Below are positions 35,041 through 43,920 of a DNA stretch of 64,000 bases, one piece after another; the stretch's first letter is position 1, and each line of letters begins with the position of its first letter. The stretch comes from Streptococcus infantis (GTDB taxonomy: Bacteria > Bacillota > Bacilli > Lactobacillales > Streptococcaceae). Position numbers and translations under genes: made by a program. The notes beneath the pieces were generated by a model that did no database searches, was not told where the DNA came from, and saw only the letters and a program-made list of their open reading frames with translations. The stretch spans positions 62,001 through 126,000 of the forward strand of contig NZ_JAHDAP010000001.1 in the NCBI RefSeq assembly GCF_018499575.1, in the 5' to 3' direction.

Positions 35041-37686
35041 ATGTTAGGATTGAAGTTTAACGGCACTTGGCGCAACTATCAAAAACAAGTCTTGGATAAC
35101 TTTCAGGAACACCAAGCAGATGGCCATATCCACTTGGTGGCAGCACCAGGTTCAGGAAAAACAACCATTGGGATTGAGTTGATTGCCCGCTTTGATAAAC
35201 CAGCTCTGGTTTTGGTGCCGACGGTTACCATTCGGGAACAATGGGTGGATAGGATTCGCCAGGCTTTTTTAGAGAATGAGGACCAGGTTACCAGTCTCGT
35301 GTCTCAGAATCTCAAGGACATGAAGCAGATCACCATCGCTACCTATCAAGCCTTTCACAGCGCCATGCAACAGGTGCAATCTCAAGAAGATAATGGCGAG
35401 GTTGAGGACTTTGTCGGCTTTGACCTGCTTGCCAAACTCAAGGAAAGGGGTGTCGAAACCCTCTGCCTGGACGAATGCCATCACTTGAGAAATGAATGGT
35501 GGAAAAGCCTAGAAGACTTCCGTAAAAACTACCAACAACTGCAAGTCATCTCTCTAACGGCAACACCGCCTTATGACAGTGAGCCAGAACTCTGGGATCG
35601 CTATCTCCAGATGTGTGGCGAGATCGACCAAGAAATCACAGTGCCAGAACTGGTCAAGGAAGACACCCTCTGCCCTCATCAGGACTTTGTCTATATCTGT
35701 TTTCCGACCAAGGAAGAAGACAAGCGCCTGGAAGAATTTGAGGACACCAAGTGGCAATATGTCAGCCAACTAGTGGTTGATCCTGATTTTCAAGAGTTGA
35801 TTAAGAGTTCCAAGGTTCTAAAAGGGGAAATCGCTGCGGATATGCTTCTCGAAGATCCCAAGTATCTCTCAGCCCTCCTCATTTATCTACAGGCTCAAAA
35901 ACTGGAAATTCCTAAGTATTTACGAGATTTACTGGGGGCGAAAGGCTTGCCTGCTCTTAATTACTACTGGCTCGAAGTCCTCTTGCAAGGTCTTCTCTAT
36001 CAGACACCCGACTGGTATGAGGATCCACAGGAGACAAAGAAAAAGATAGAGGCCGAGTTGAAATCAAGAGGATTGATTGAAAAACGTCAGGTCTTCTTGG
36101 TCAAGTCCAAGGCCAATGACCAAATCCTCAATCAATCTCTAGGAAAACTGACTGGCATCGCATCTATCTTTGAAACCGAGTATGCCAGTCTAGGTCAGGA
36201 CTTGAGACAGTTAGTCTTAGCGGACTATATCCGTAAGGATTTTGCCAGTTATCTGGGAGATGACCAAGCACCAATCACGCAATTAGGTGTCCTCCCTTAC
36301 TTTGAAACCATTCGTAGAAGTGCGCAAAAGCAAGGTCTTTCTGTCCCTATAGCAGTCCTTTCAGGTAGTGTCGTTATCATACCAGCCAGTGTCAAGGAAG
36401 AACTGGAAGCTCTCATCCCAAATACCAACTTGACCTTCTCAGCCATCGGAAAACTCGACCAAGATGCCTATCTCCAAGTAGGATTTCCATCTAGCTTTAA
36501 GGGGATGGTCGCAGCAGTGACCGAGCTCTTCCAACGTGGTTCTATCCAGGTCTTGGTCGGAACTAAGTCTCTCTTGGGAGAAGGATGGGATGCGCCTTGT
36601 GTCAACTCTCTCATCCTAGGAAGTTTTGTCGGAAGCTTTATGCTGAGTAATCAGATGCGAGGCCGTGCTATCCGTATCTGGCCAGGACATCCAGATAAGA
36701 CCAGCAATATTTGGCACCTAGTAGCCATCAAACCTTACAAAAATCCAGCCTTTTCAAATGAAAATCAAGAAGAACAAGACCTCAATCCATATCAGGACCT
36801 GCAAACCCTTGCCCGTCGGATGGACCATTTTCTTGGCTTGTCCTATAAGGAAGATACCATTGAAACAGGTCTGGATCGCTTGAACTTTCCTGAGTTCCCA
36901 TTTAAGAAAAAGAAACTCGAAGACTATAACGAGAAGATCAAGGAACTATCCAAGGATCGCGCCTCCCTTCGTAAAAAATGGCAGGAATCTCTCATCGTTG
37001 CTGATAAGATCGAGATTGTCAATGAAGTGGCGACCGACAGTAAACGAATCCCTCTGCTTGCCCTAGCGGATGCTGAAAAGTGGCTTCGCTATGTTCTGAT
37101 GGTATCTGCCATTAGCTTCCTAGCCTATGTCTTTAGACTAACCTTCTTTGCCTTGCCATGGTTGACAGCTCTTTGTGTTATCGTCCTAGCTATCACAGCC
37201 TTTCGCTATTACAGTTACAAGAGTCCCTATAAACGCTTGCGCCAGATTGGAGAAGCTATTCGTAAGGTCATGGTGACTGCAGGGCATTTGTCTGATGACC
37301 AGTCGCGCGTGCAAGTCGATGAGGACAAGGAAAGCTTTAATGTCTTTGCCTATCTAAAAGGTGGCAGTATGCGAGACAAGGAGCTCTTTTCAAAGGTTTT
37401 AGGAGAATTCTTTGCGCCAGTGGACAATCAACGATACCTCTTAGTAGCTCAAAAAGCACCGGCCGGCCAGTCCAAGTATTTCGTAGTCCCTAGTCTCTTT
37501 GAAAAACGCAAGGAAGATGCCCAGCTCTTCCAAAATGCCGTCGCACCGCATATAGGCAACTACCAACTCGTCTACACCCGCAACGAAACAGGTAGAAAAA
37601 TCCTGCTCGAAGCCAGACTTAAATCCCTAGCCAACAAAAACGACCGAATCATCACCAAGAAAAAGGTCAAAAGTGCTTTGAAGTAG
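35041..37686 (+). CDS. Superfamily 2 helicase with C-terminal membrane hairpin
   Basis: An 881-residue protein. The ATPase has Walker A AAPGSGKTT (K40), motif II DECHH (D144-H147), motif III SLTATPPYD, and in the second RecA lobe motif V VGTKSLLGEGWDAPCVNSLI and motif VI SNQMRGRAIRIWPG. After a charged helix two hydrophobic segments occur at about residues 684-727 (VLMVSAISFLAYVFRL and a second), then a soluble tail. A membrane-anchored DNA or RNA helicase is unusual. The base composition is like the housekeeping genes, not like the cassette downstream. ATG 35041 is chosen by the TGAGGAAAA site. Role unknown. Confidence 0.72.
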   Translation: MLGLKFNGTWRNYQKQVLDNFQEHQADGHIHLVAAPGSGKTTIGIELIARFDKPALVLVPTVTIREQWVDRIRQAFLENEDQVTSLVSQNLKDMKQITIATYQAFHSAMQQVQSQEDNGEVEDFVGFDLLAKLKERGVETLCLDECHHLRNEWWKSLEDFRKNYQQLQVISLTATPPYDSEPELWDRYLQMCGEIDQEITVPELVKEDTLCPHQDFVYICFPTKEEDKRLEEFEDTKWQYVSQLVVDPDFQELIKSSKVLKGEIAADMLLEDPKYLSALLIYLQAQKLEIPKYLRDLLGAKGLPALNYYWLEVLLQGLLYQTPDWYEDPQETKKKIEAELKSRGLIEKRQVFLVKSKANDQILNQSLGKLTGIASIFETEYASLGQDLRQLVLADYIRKDFASYLGDDQAPITQLGVLPYFETIRRSAQKQGLSVPIAVLSGSVVIIPASVKEELEALIPNTNLTFSAIGKLDQDAYLQVGFPSSFKGMVAAVTELFQRGSIQVLVGTKSLLGEGWDAPCVNSLILGSFVGSFMLSNQMRGRAIRIWPGHPDKTSNIWHLVAIKPYKNPAFSNENQEEQDLNPYQDLQTLARRMDHFLGLSYKEDTIETGLDRLNFPEFPFKKKKLEDYNEKIKELSKDRASLRKKWQESLIVADKIEIVNEVATDSKRIPLLALADAEKWLRYVLMVSAISFLAYVFRLTFFALPWLTALCVIVLAITAFRYYSYKSPYKRLRQIGEAIRKVMVTAGHLSDDQSRVQVDEDKESFNVFAYLKGGSMRDKELFSKVLGEFFAPVDNQRYLLVAQKAPAGQSKYFVVPSLFEKRKEDAQLFQNAVAPHIGNYQLVYTRNETGRKILLEARLKSLANKNDRIITKKKVKSALK

Positions 37687-37715
37687 GGAGAATACGACGA
37701 ATATTCATATAAAAA

Positions 37716-37724
37716 TGGTATAAT
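37716..37724 (+). promoter_or_regulatory. Extended -10 promoter of the five-gene cassette
   Basis: TGGTATAAT, 35 bases before ATG 37759. It is the only clear promoter before the operon. Confidence 0.6.
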
Positions 37725-37758
37725 GAAATAAGGAATATTTATAAATTTGAGGATATCG

Positions 37759-38433
37759 ATGGAAGAGAATATAATAAAATCTAAAGATAGAGTACAGAAA
37801 CATGGGGAAGTTTTTACACCATCGTGGATGGTACAAAAGATGTTAGATACTCCTGGAATAAGGGAAAAAACAGAAGATATTTATGCGACTTTTCTGGAAC
37901 CTTCAGCAGGAGATGGGAATTTTTTAGAAGCAATACTTGAAAGAAAACTCTCTGCTGTTACTAGGAATTACGACAAGAAAAATTGGAAAACAAAATCTCT
38001 GTTTGCTTTATCATCAATTTATGGAATTGAATATCTTGAAGATAATCTTGAAGTTGCTAGAGCAAGGATGTTTTTGTGTTATTTGGATTGGTATGAAGAC
38101 TCTTTTGGTGAGAGATTGAGTAGCAATACTGATATCTATAAATCTGCTCATTACTTAATCAAAAAGAATATTGTTAGAGGGAACACTCTGACAAAGCGTC
38201 ATCCTGATTCAAATGAACTTATTATGTTTAGTGAGTGGAAGCGAGTAAAGGGATACCCTAGTCTTGTTGAAGAAAAACGATTTGCTTTTGCTGAACTTTT
38301 TGGTGAAAATATTGATGGAGAGGATAAGGTTGTTGAAGGACAACTAAGCCTCTTTGAAGAGTTAGATGAAAATTTGAGCGTTGGCAAAATGGAACAAGTA
38401 GTTATTCAAAAGGTTTATACATTGGGAGAATAA
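37759..38433 (+). CDS. N6-adenine methyltransferase half: SAM-binding part without the NPPY motif
   Basis: A 224-residue protein with the start of a gamma/Eco57I-type adenine methyltransferase: motif X-like KHGEVFTPSWMVQKMLD, motif I FLEPSAGDGNFLEAIL, motif II YGIEYLEDNLEVARARMF and a motif III-like IVRGNTL. It ends where NPPY should come. That catalytic motif is instead in the next gene, six bases downstream. It probably supplies SAM binding to a two-subunit enzyme. Other proteins of this shape are annotated as restriction subunit M. ATG 37759 is preferred to TTG 37747 because TGAGGA is closest. AT-rich compared with the chromosome around it. Confidence 0.75.
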   Translation: MEENIIKSKDRVQKHGEVFTPSWMVQKMLDTPGIREKTEDIYATFLEPSAGDGNFLEAILERKLSAVTRNYDKKNWKTKSLFALSSIYGIEYLEDNLEVARARMFLCYLDWYEDSFGERLSSNTDIYKSAHYLIKKNIVRGNTLTKRHPDSNELIMFSEWKRVKGYPSLVEEKRFAFAELFGENIDGEDKVVEGQLSLFEELDENLSVGKMEQVVIQKVYTLGE

Positions 38434-38439
38434 AGAATT

Positions 38440-41400
38440 ATGGCTTCGAATTTTGATTTTTTAAGAGTGAACATAGAAACAGCAGAACTTTTTTCAACTA
38501 TAAATATGGCTGAGAACAACTATACTCAACAAGATTACGAGGGTGTGTTGACTAAAGTTCGTAAAGTTGCTGAGAATACAGCAATCCTATTTGCCGATCG
38601 TCTATTCATTGAATTACCGTCTCGTTCTAGTTTTCATGATAAATTACAAATCATCAAATATCATATTAATAACAAGGCTATTGTAGATGCATTTTTTGAA
38701 ATTAAAGGGCATGGAAATAATTCAGCTCATGAACTAAATCCTAAAGATGCAACACAAGAGAATGCACTAAAGTCATTAAAGTTAGTTTATATGATTTTAG
38801 TTTGGTTCATGACTGAGTATGTTGATAAGAAAATTAAAGTTTCTTTGTATGAGAATTTCTTAGAACCCAAAGCGCAAGAGCGTTATACAACTGCCGAACG
38901 CAAGTTTATCTATGTTCAGACTGTGAATAATGAAAGTGGGGAATTTGCTGCTTATGAAGGGGCTCAAAAAATTGGAGAAGGATCTGTAGCTTCTGACGAT
39001 ATTGAAGCAGACTGGACCCCTAATAGTGATTTTTTACGTAGTGTAGCACCTAGACGTATTAAACAATATATGAGAACTTCTGGTCTTCCATTTAAGCTTG
39101 GATGGGTTGAACTAGCATATAAAAAATCAACAAAATCATGGTTTCATGATCACGAGGTTCATGAAGTGTTGAAACGTTCAGGTATTGGTCATCCAAAGCA
39201 CTTAGAGGGTAATGAATGGTTTAAGACTGATTTAGAGACAGCTAAGGAAGCTATTAAGGCTGTCAAAGATGGACGGTCATTTATTAGTGATTTACCGGCT
39301 GAATATATAGCAGATAAGTCGGATATTATTCTTAGACCAGAACAAAATGCTGCCGTTAAGCAAACACAGGAAACATATAAGAAAAAAAATCGAATGCTTT
39401 GGAATGCCAAGATGCGTTTTGGTAAAACCTTAACCTCTTTGGAGCTTATTAAACAAGAAGGTTTTCAACGTGTTCTAATTATGACGCATAGACCAGTAGT
39501 TCGTGATTCATGGTTTGAAGACTACAAAAAAATGGATATGGCAAACGCTGGGTATTTATATGGTTCAGTTGATGAGGGGGAAAAACTTTCAACACTGAAA
39601 AAGGGAGACAAACCCTTTATCTATTTCGCTTCTATTCAGCTCCTCCGGTATAAAGGTGCTCAAACTAATCTTCCTGAATTTACTGATATAGACTGGGATT
39701 TAATCATTATTGATGAAGCACATGAAGGAACTCAAACTGAACTAAGTGATACAGTCATGAAAGCTTTAGTTAAAGAAGGTCACACCAAGATTCTAGAATT
39801 ATCTGGTACACCATTTAACCTTCTTGATCAGTTTGCACCTGAACAAGTCTACACTTGGGACTATGTTATGGAACAACAAGCCAAACTGAAATGGGACTTG
39901 GAAAATCCTGATAAACCTAACCCTTATGAACAACTTCCAGAAGTGCTTATGTATACTTTTGAGATGAAACATAAGGAAAAATTTACTGATGAAAATAAAG
40001 CTTTTAATTTTCGAGAATTTTTTAGAGTTGATGATAAGGGAGAATTAGTCTATAAAGCAGATGTTCGACGTTTTTTGGATAATATTACTAACCCAAATAG
40101 TGACACTAAGTATCCTTTTTCAACAAGAGAATATCGTGATGAACTCCGTCATACTCTATGGCTTATGCCAGGAGTTAAAGAAGCTAACGCTTTTGAAAGG
40201 CTTTTAACAGAACATCCAGTGTTTGGGATGGATTATAAGATTGTTAATGTTGTACGAAATGATAAGAGTGATAATATCTTAGATACTTCAGAGGATGATC
40301 TTTCGAAGGTACGTCAAGCGATTACGGATGATCCTTCGCAAACAAAAACAATCACTTTGACCGTTCGCAGGTTAACAACAGGCGTCAATATTCCAGAGTG
40401 GACAGCCGTCATGTTTCTTTCAAATACAAGTAGCTCTATGAACTATTTGCAAGCTGCTTTTCGCGCGCAGACACCATTCTCTCATGAAAAATTAGGGATG
40501 AAGAAGCGTTGCTACATCTTTGATTTTGCTCCAGACCGTGCTTTGACAGTAATGGCTGAAAGTGCTCAAATTAACTCAGGTGTTGGTAAGAAAAATACCC
40601 AGCAACAGAAACAAGCAATGTCAAATCTGCTTAACTTTTTACCAATTTTGGGCAAAGGTGATAATGGCATGCAACCTTTTGATGTTGATCGCATGCTAAC
40701 ACAAATTAAGAAAGTATACGCTGAAAAAGCGGTACGTTCAGGTTTTGAAGATGATAGTCTTTATAATGATAGACTTTTGACACTTACTTCTGATGATGCT
40801 GAACGTCTTAATAAACTAAATGCTATTGTTGGTAAAACTCAAAAACAAAAAACACCGACCAAGGTGACAATAAATGATAATGGTTTGACTGATGAAGAGT
40901 ATGATAAGGCTGAACGTGCAAAGAAAAAGCGTCCTCGTGAGCGTAGTCAAGAGGAAAAAGACGCAATGGAAAAACTCAAAGAGGCTCGTAAACAACAGAA
41001 AACGATGATTTCTATCTTACGAGGAGTTTCTATTCGTATTCCAATGATGATCTACGGAATGGATGTCGATTTAAGTAAAGATATCACAATCGAAGATTTT
41101 ATCAAAGAAGTCGATGACGAATCTTGGAAAGAATTTATGCCTGCTGGATTCACAAAAGGCATGTTCAAAGATATAACCAAGTACTATGACGCAGAGGTCT
41201 TTATTGAAGCAGGTCGAATCATTCGTCAACGAGCTAAATCTTTTGATAGTCTTGATTTTATTGAACGTGCCGAAGAAGTTGCAACCTTATTTGGTAGCTT
41301 CAAGAATCCCGATAAGGAAACTGTTTTGACACCATGGCGCGTGGTTAATATGCAAATTGCAAAAGGTATTGGTGGCCTTAATTTCTATGATGATAACTTT

Positions 41401-42807
41401 GAGTCAATGACAGATGGCGCTAAGCCAAATCTCCATTGGGTTGAAACAGATGTTACTAATAATGTTTACCATCCAGAGACTAAAATTATTGATATTAATG
41501 CTAAGACAGGTCTCTATCCTTTGCATGCTGCTATGAGTCTCTATTATCAATATGTACAAAATAATGATGATAATAGATTTGATGCTGACAGTGTCTATCG
41601 TGGAATCTTAGAAAACAACATTTATGCCATTGCAAAAACACCAATGGCTAAGACTATTACAGAAAGAACTTTAACAGGCTATAAGAAATATAAGACCAAT
41701 GTAGCCTATATCGAAAACTTCTCAGATACATTAAAATCAAGTATAGAAGAAGGTAAAAAACAAGTAGAGGAGGCCTTTGATAAAGTGAAATTTGATGTTG
41801 TGATTGGGAATCCACCGTATCAGGAGGAGGCATTAGGAAAGAGACCTGAACCAATTTATCATAAATTTTTAGATTTATCGTCAACTCTTTCGTCGAAGGC
41901 AATCATGATTCACCCAGCAAGGTTTTTATTTAATGCTGGTCAGACACCGAAATCCTGGAATAGGAAAATGCTTAAAGATGAACATTTGAAAGTAGTATAT
42001 TTTACACAAAACAGTTCAGAAGTTTTTCCGAATACCGATATTAAAGGTGGGGTTGCTGTTACATATAGGGATAATGAAAAAAAATTTAATGCTATAAAAA
42101 CTTTTACCCCTTATCCTATACTTAATTCAATTGTAGAAAAAGTGGTTTGTTCAAGACATAAATCGTTGAATGAGATTTTATATGGCTTTAATAGTTATAA
42201 GTTAACTGAATTAATATATGATGAGTATCCAGAATTTGAAAACAGGGTTGTTAGTCCACAAACTAGAACCTATATGTTAACAAATATATTTTCAAGATTA
42301 CCTGAAGTTTTTTATGACAAACGCCAATCAAATAGTGATATACAGATTTATGGTCGTTTGTTAAATGAACGAGTTTATAGGTTTATTAATCGCAAATTTG
42401 TTCAAAGTCATCCTAATTTAGATAAATATAAGGTGTTCGTAGCGGGTTCTAACGGTAGCGGTACTCTCGGAGAGCCACTATCAAGTCCTATCATTGGTGA
42501 CCAAGGTGTTGGGCATACTCAAACCTTTATCTCATTTGGTGCATTTGAAAAAATAAATGAAGCAGAGAATTGTTTAAAATATGTAAAAACTAAATTTTTA
42601 AGAGTTATGTTGGGAACATTGAAAATTACCCAGCATAATGAGACTGCATCCACGTGGGAAAATGTCCCTCTACAGAATTTTACAATTGGTTCAGATATAG
42701 ATTGGTCAAAATCTATATCTGAGATAGATCAGCAATTGTATAAAAAGTATGGGTTGAGTGATGAAGAAATTACTTTTATTGAAGATAAAGTTAAAGATAT
42801 GGAGTGA
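38440..42807 (+). CDS. Restriction-type multidomain protein: DUF4145/GIY-YIG-like, DEAH helicase, adenine methyltransferase half
   Basis: A 1455-residue protein. Residues 1-125 resemble the HsdR-type DUF4145 helical domain. Residues about 155-275 resemble a GIY-YIG/T5orf172 nuclease (FIYVQT, KLGWVELAY, DHEVHEVL, NEWFKT). An SF2 helicase follows, with Walker A KMRFGKT (K329), DEAH at 425-428, LSGTPFNLL and TGVNIPEWTAVMF. The C-terminal part has a motif X-like TPWRVVNMQ (964), a worn motif I IIDINAKTGLYPLH (about 1016), NPPY (1124-1127), MIHPARFLFNAGQTPKSWN and an Eco57I-like recognition region. The plan recalls type ISP enzymes, but the SAM half is supplied by the small upstream gene. It probably cuts or blocks foreign DNA and marks self. 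Confidence 0.78.
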   Translation: MASNFDFLRVNIETAELFSTINMAENNYTQQDYEGVLTKVRKVAENTAILFADRLFIELPSRSSFHDKLQIIKYHINNKAIVDAFFEIKGHGNNSAHELNPKDATQENALKSLKLVYMILVWFMTEYVDKKIKVSLYENFLEPKAQERYTTAERKFIYVQTVNNESGEFAAYEGAQKIGEGSVASDDIEADWTPNSDFLRSVAPRRIKQYMRTSGLPFKLGWVELAYKKSTKSWFHDHEVHEVLKRSGIGHPKHLEGNEWFKTDLETAKEAIKAVKDGRSFISDLPAEYIADKSDIILRPEQNAAVKQTQETYKKKNRMLWNAKMRFGKTLTSLELIKQEGFQRVLIMTHRPVVRDSWFEDYKKMDMANAGYLYGSVDEGEKLSTLKKGDKPFIYFASIQLLRYKGAQTNLPEFTDIDWDLIIIDEAHEGTQTELSDTVMKALVKEGHTKILELSGTPFNLLDQFAPEQVYTWDYVMEQQAKLKWDLENPDKPNPYEQLPEVLMYTFEMKHKEKFTDENKAFNFREFFRVDDKGELVYKADVRRFLDNITNPNSDTKYPFSTREYRDELRHTLWLMPGVKEANAFERLLTEHPVFGMDYKIVNVVRNDKSDNILDTSEDDLSKVRQAITDDPSQTKTITLTVRRLTTGVNIPEWTAVMFLSNTSSSMNYLQAAFRAQTPFSHEKLGMKKRCYIFDFAPDRALTVMAESAQINSGVGKKNTQQQKQAMSNLLNFLPILGKGDNGMQPFDVDRMLTQIKKVYAEKAVRSGFEDDSLYNDRLLTLTSDDAERLNKLNAIVGKTQKQKTPTKVTINDNGLTDEEYDKAERAKKKRPRERSQEEKDAMEKLKEARKQQKTMISILRGVSIRIPMMIYGMDVDLSKDITIEDFIKEVDDESWKEFMPAGFTKGMFKDITKYYDAEVFIEAGRIIRQRAKSFDSLDFIERAEEVATLFGSFKNPDKETVLTPWRVVNMQIAKGIGGLNFYDDNFESMTDGAKPNLHWVETDVTNNVYHPETKIIDINAKTGLYPLHAAMSLYYQYVQNNDDNRFDADSVYRGILENNIYAIAKTPMAKTITERTLTGYKKYKTNVAYIENFSDTLKSSIEEGKKQVEEAFDKVKFDVVIGNPPYQEEALGKRPEPIYHKFLDLSSTLSSKAIMIHPARFLFNAGQTPKSWNRKMLKDEHLKVVYFTQNSSEVFPNTDIKGGVAVTYRDNEKKFNAIKTFTPYPILNSIVEKVVCSRHKSLNEILYGFNSYKLTELIYDEYPEFENRVVSPQTRTYMLTNIFSRLPEVFYDKRQSNSDIQIYGRLLNERVYRFINRKFVQSHPNLDKYKVFVAGSNGSGTLGEPLSSPIIGDQGVGHTQTFISFGAFEKINEAENCLKYVKTKFLRVMLGTLKITQHNETASTWENVPLQNFTIGSDIDWSKSISEIDQQLYKKYGLSDEEITFIEDKVKDME

Positions 42808-42882
42808 GACAATGATCATGAGACTTGATCTGTAGTGCTTTATTAATAAACACCTATAGAATGTAATATATTAGGAGTAATG

Positions 42883-43920
42883 ATGGAACTTATTTTAAGT
42901 GATATTCGAGTGATTGATCGTGATAAAAAGACTACACAATCAAAAGAAATTCCAGCTGAGTTTGCGCTCTATTTACAGCAAATTTTCGATACAATAACTA
43001 ATAATAAAGTCGTAAAGGAATATGAACCACGGGATGAAAATACGTTTGTTTTAGAAAAGATAAAACAGATTCTTTTTAATGAATCTGTTGAGAAAAAAAC
43101 AAAAGAGTATTTTAAAGATATTGCTCAAAGACTACTGGAAAAAGAGTTAGATGCACAAGAAAGAGTAAATCAATTAAATATTGAGCTACAAATTGGTTCA
43201 CTAATTCAGGCTGTTTTTTATAATGATGATTCAGAAGAATATTTATATTTACTAGCAAAGGTTGAGCATACCAGTTTTGTTAATGATGAGGACTATTCAT
43301 TTCAAACTGGATTTCAAAAAGAATTAAAGAAGGTTTTTAAATCTTGTATCTTTCTAATTGACGGAGAAACATATAGTGTTAAGGGGGTGAAAATTTATCT
43401 TGATAATGTTGCGAAATATTGGTTTGATGATTTTTTAGAACTTCAAGAAAAGACATCGGATGAAATTAATACGGATCGGGCTTTTAAATCAATTAACTCT
43501 TATTTGAATAGGACAATGAAGAAAAAATACCCTGAAGATAGAACAGTCATTCGAAATACATTTATAAATTATTTTAGAACTCATGAATTAATAGATTTTG
43601 AAAAAATGATTTCTGATATTTTTGATAATTATCAATCGGTATCAATTGAAAAAACTGAGCAAGAGAGTATTCGAGAACATCTTTTATCCTTACCTTCAAA
43701 AAAAGGGTTTGACAGTTTATTTACTGTATCGTTGACTGCTTTAAAAGCTAGAATTAGAACAACGTACGACCTTTATCCTGGAATTAAATTAAGAGTTGAA
43801 GATAATTTAGAAAAGATTCAGTCGTTTGAAAGCGAAGACGGAGTACATTATATCATCGTAGAGACTATAAATAACGATGCATTTAGCACTTTTGGTACAT
43901 ATAAGAGGATAGATGAATGA
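42883..43920 (+). CDS. NdpA/NA37-like (nucleoid-associated) protein, tentative
   Basis: A 345-residue soluble protein with no catalytic motif I can name. The layout resembles NdpA/YejK: an amphipathic N-terminal half with a beta strand pair (LIQAVFYNDDSEEYLYLLAKVEH), a central WFDDFLELQEKTSDEINTDRAFKSINSYL block, and a C-terminal GFDSLFTVSLTALKARIRTTYDLYPGIKLRVEDN segment. NA37 proteins bind nucleoid DNA. A KwaB/DUF4868-like protein is an alternative I cannot exclude. ATG 42883 is spaced better from AGGAG than 42880. It overlaps the next gene by ATGA. Confidence 0.42.
   Translation: MELILSDIRVIDRDKKTTQSKEIPAEFALYLQQIFDTITNNKVVKEYEPRDENTFVLEKIKQILFNESVEKKTKEYFKDIAQRLLEKELDAQERVNQLNIELQIGSLIQAVFYNDDSEEYLYLLAKVEHTSFVNDEDYSFQTGFQKELKKVFKSCIFLIDGETYSVKGVKIYLDNVAKYWFDDFLELQEKTSDEINTDRAFKSINSYLNRTMKKKYPEDRTVIRNTFINYFRTHELIDFEKMISDIFDNYQSVSIEKTEQESIREHLLSLPSKKGFDSLFTVSLTALKARIRTTYDLYPGIKLRVEDNLEKIQSFESEDGVHYIIVETINNDAFSTFGTYKRIDE

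Noticed and set aside
38440-42807. A standard type I or type III restriction enzyme
   Set aside because: No specificity subunit, no separate complete Mod, and the methyltransferase halves are arranged differently.
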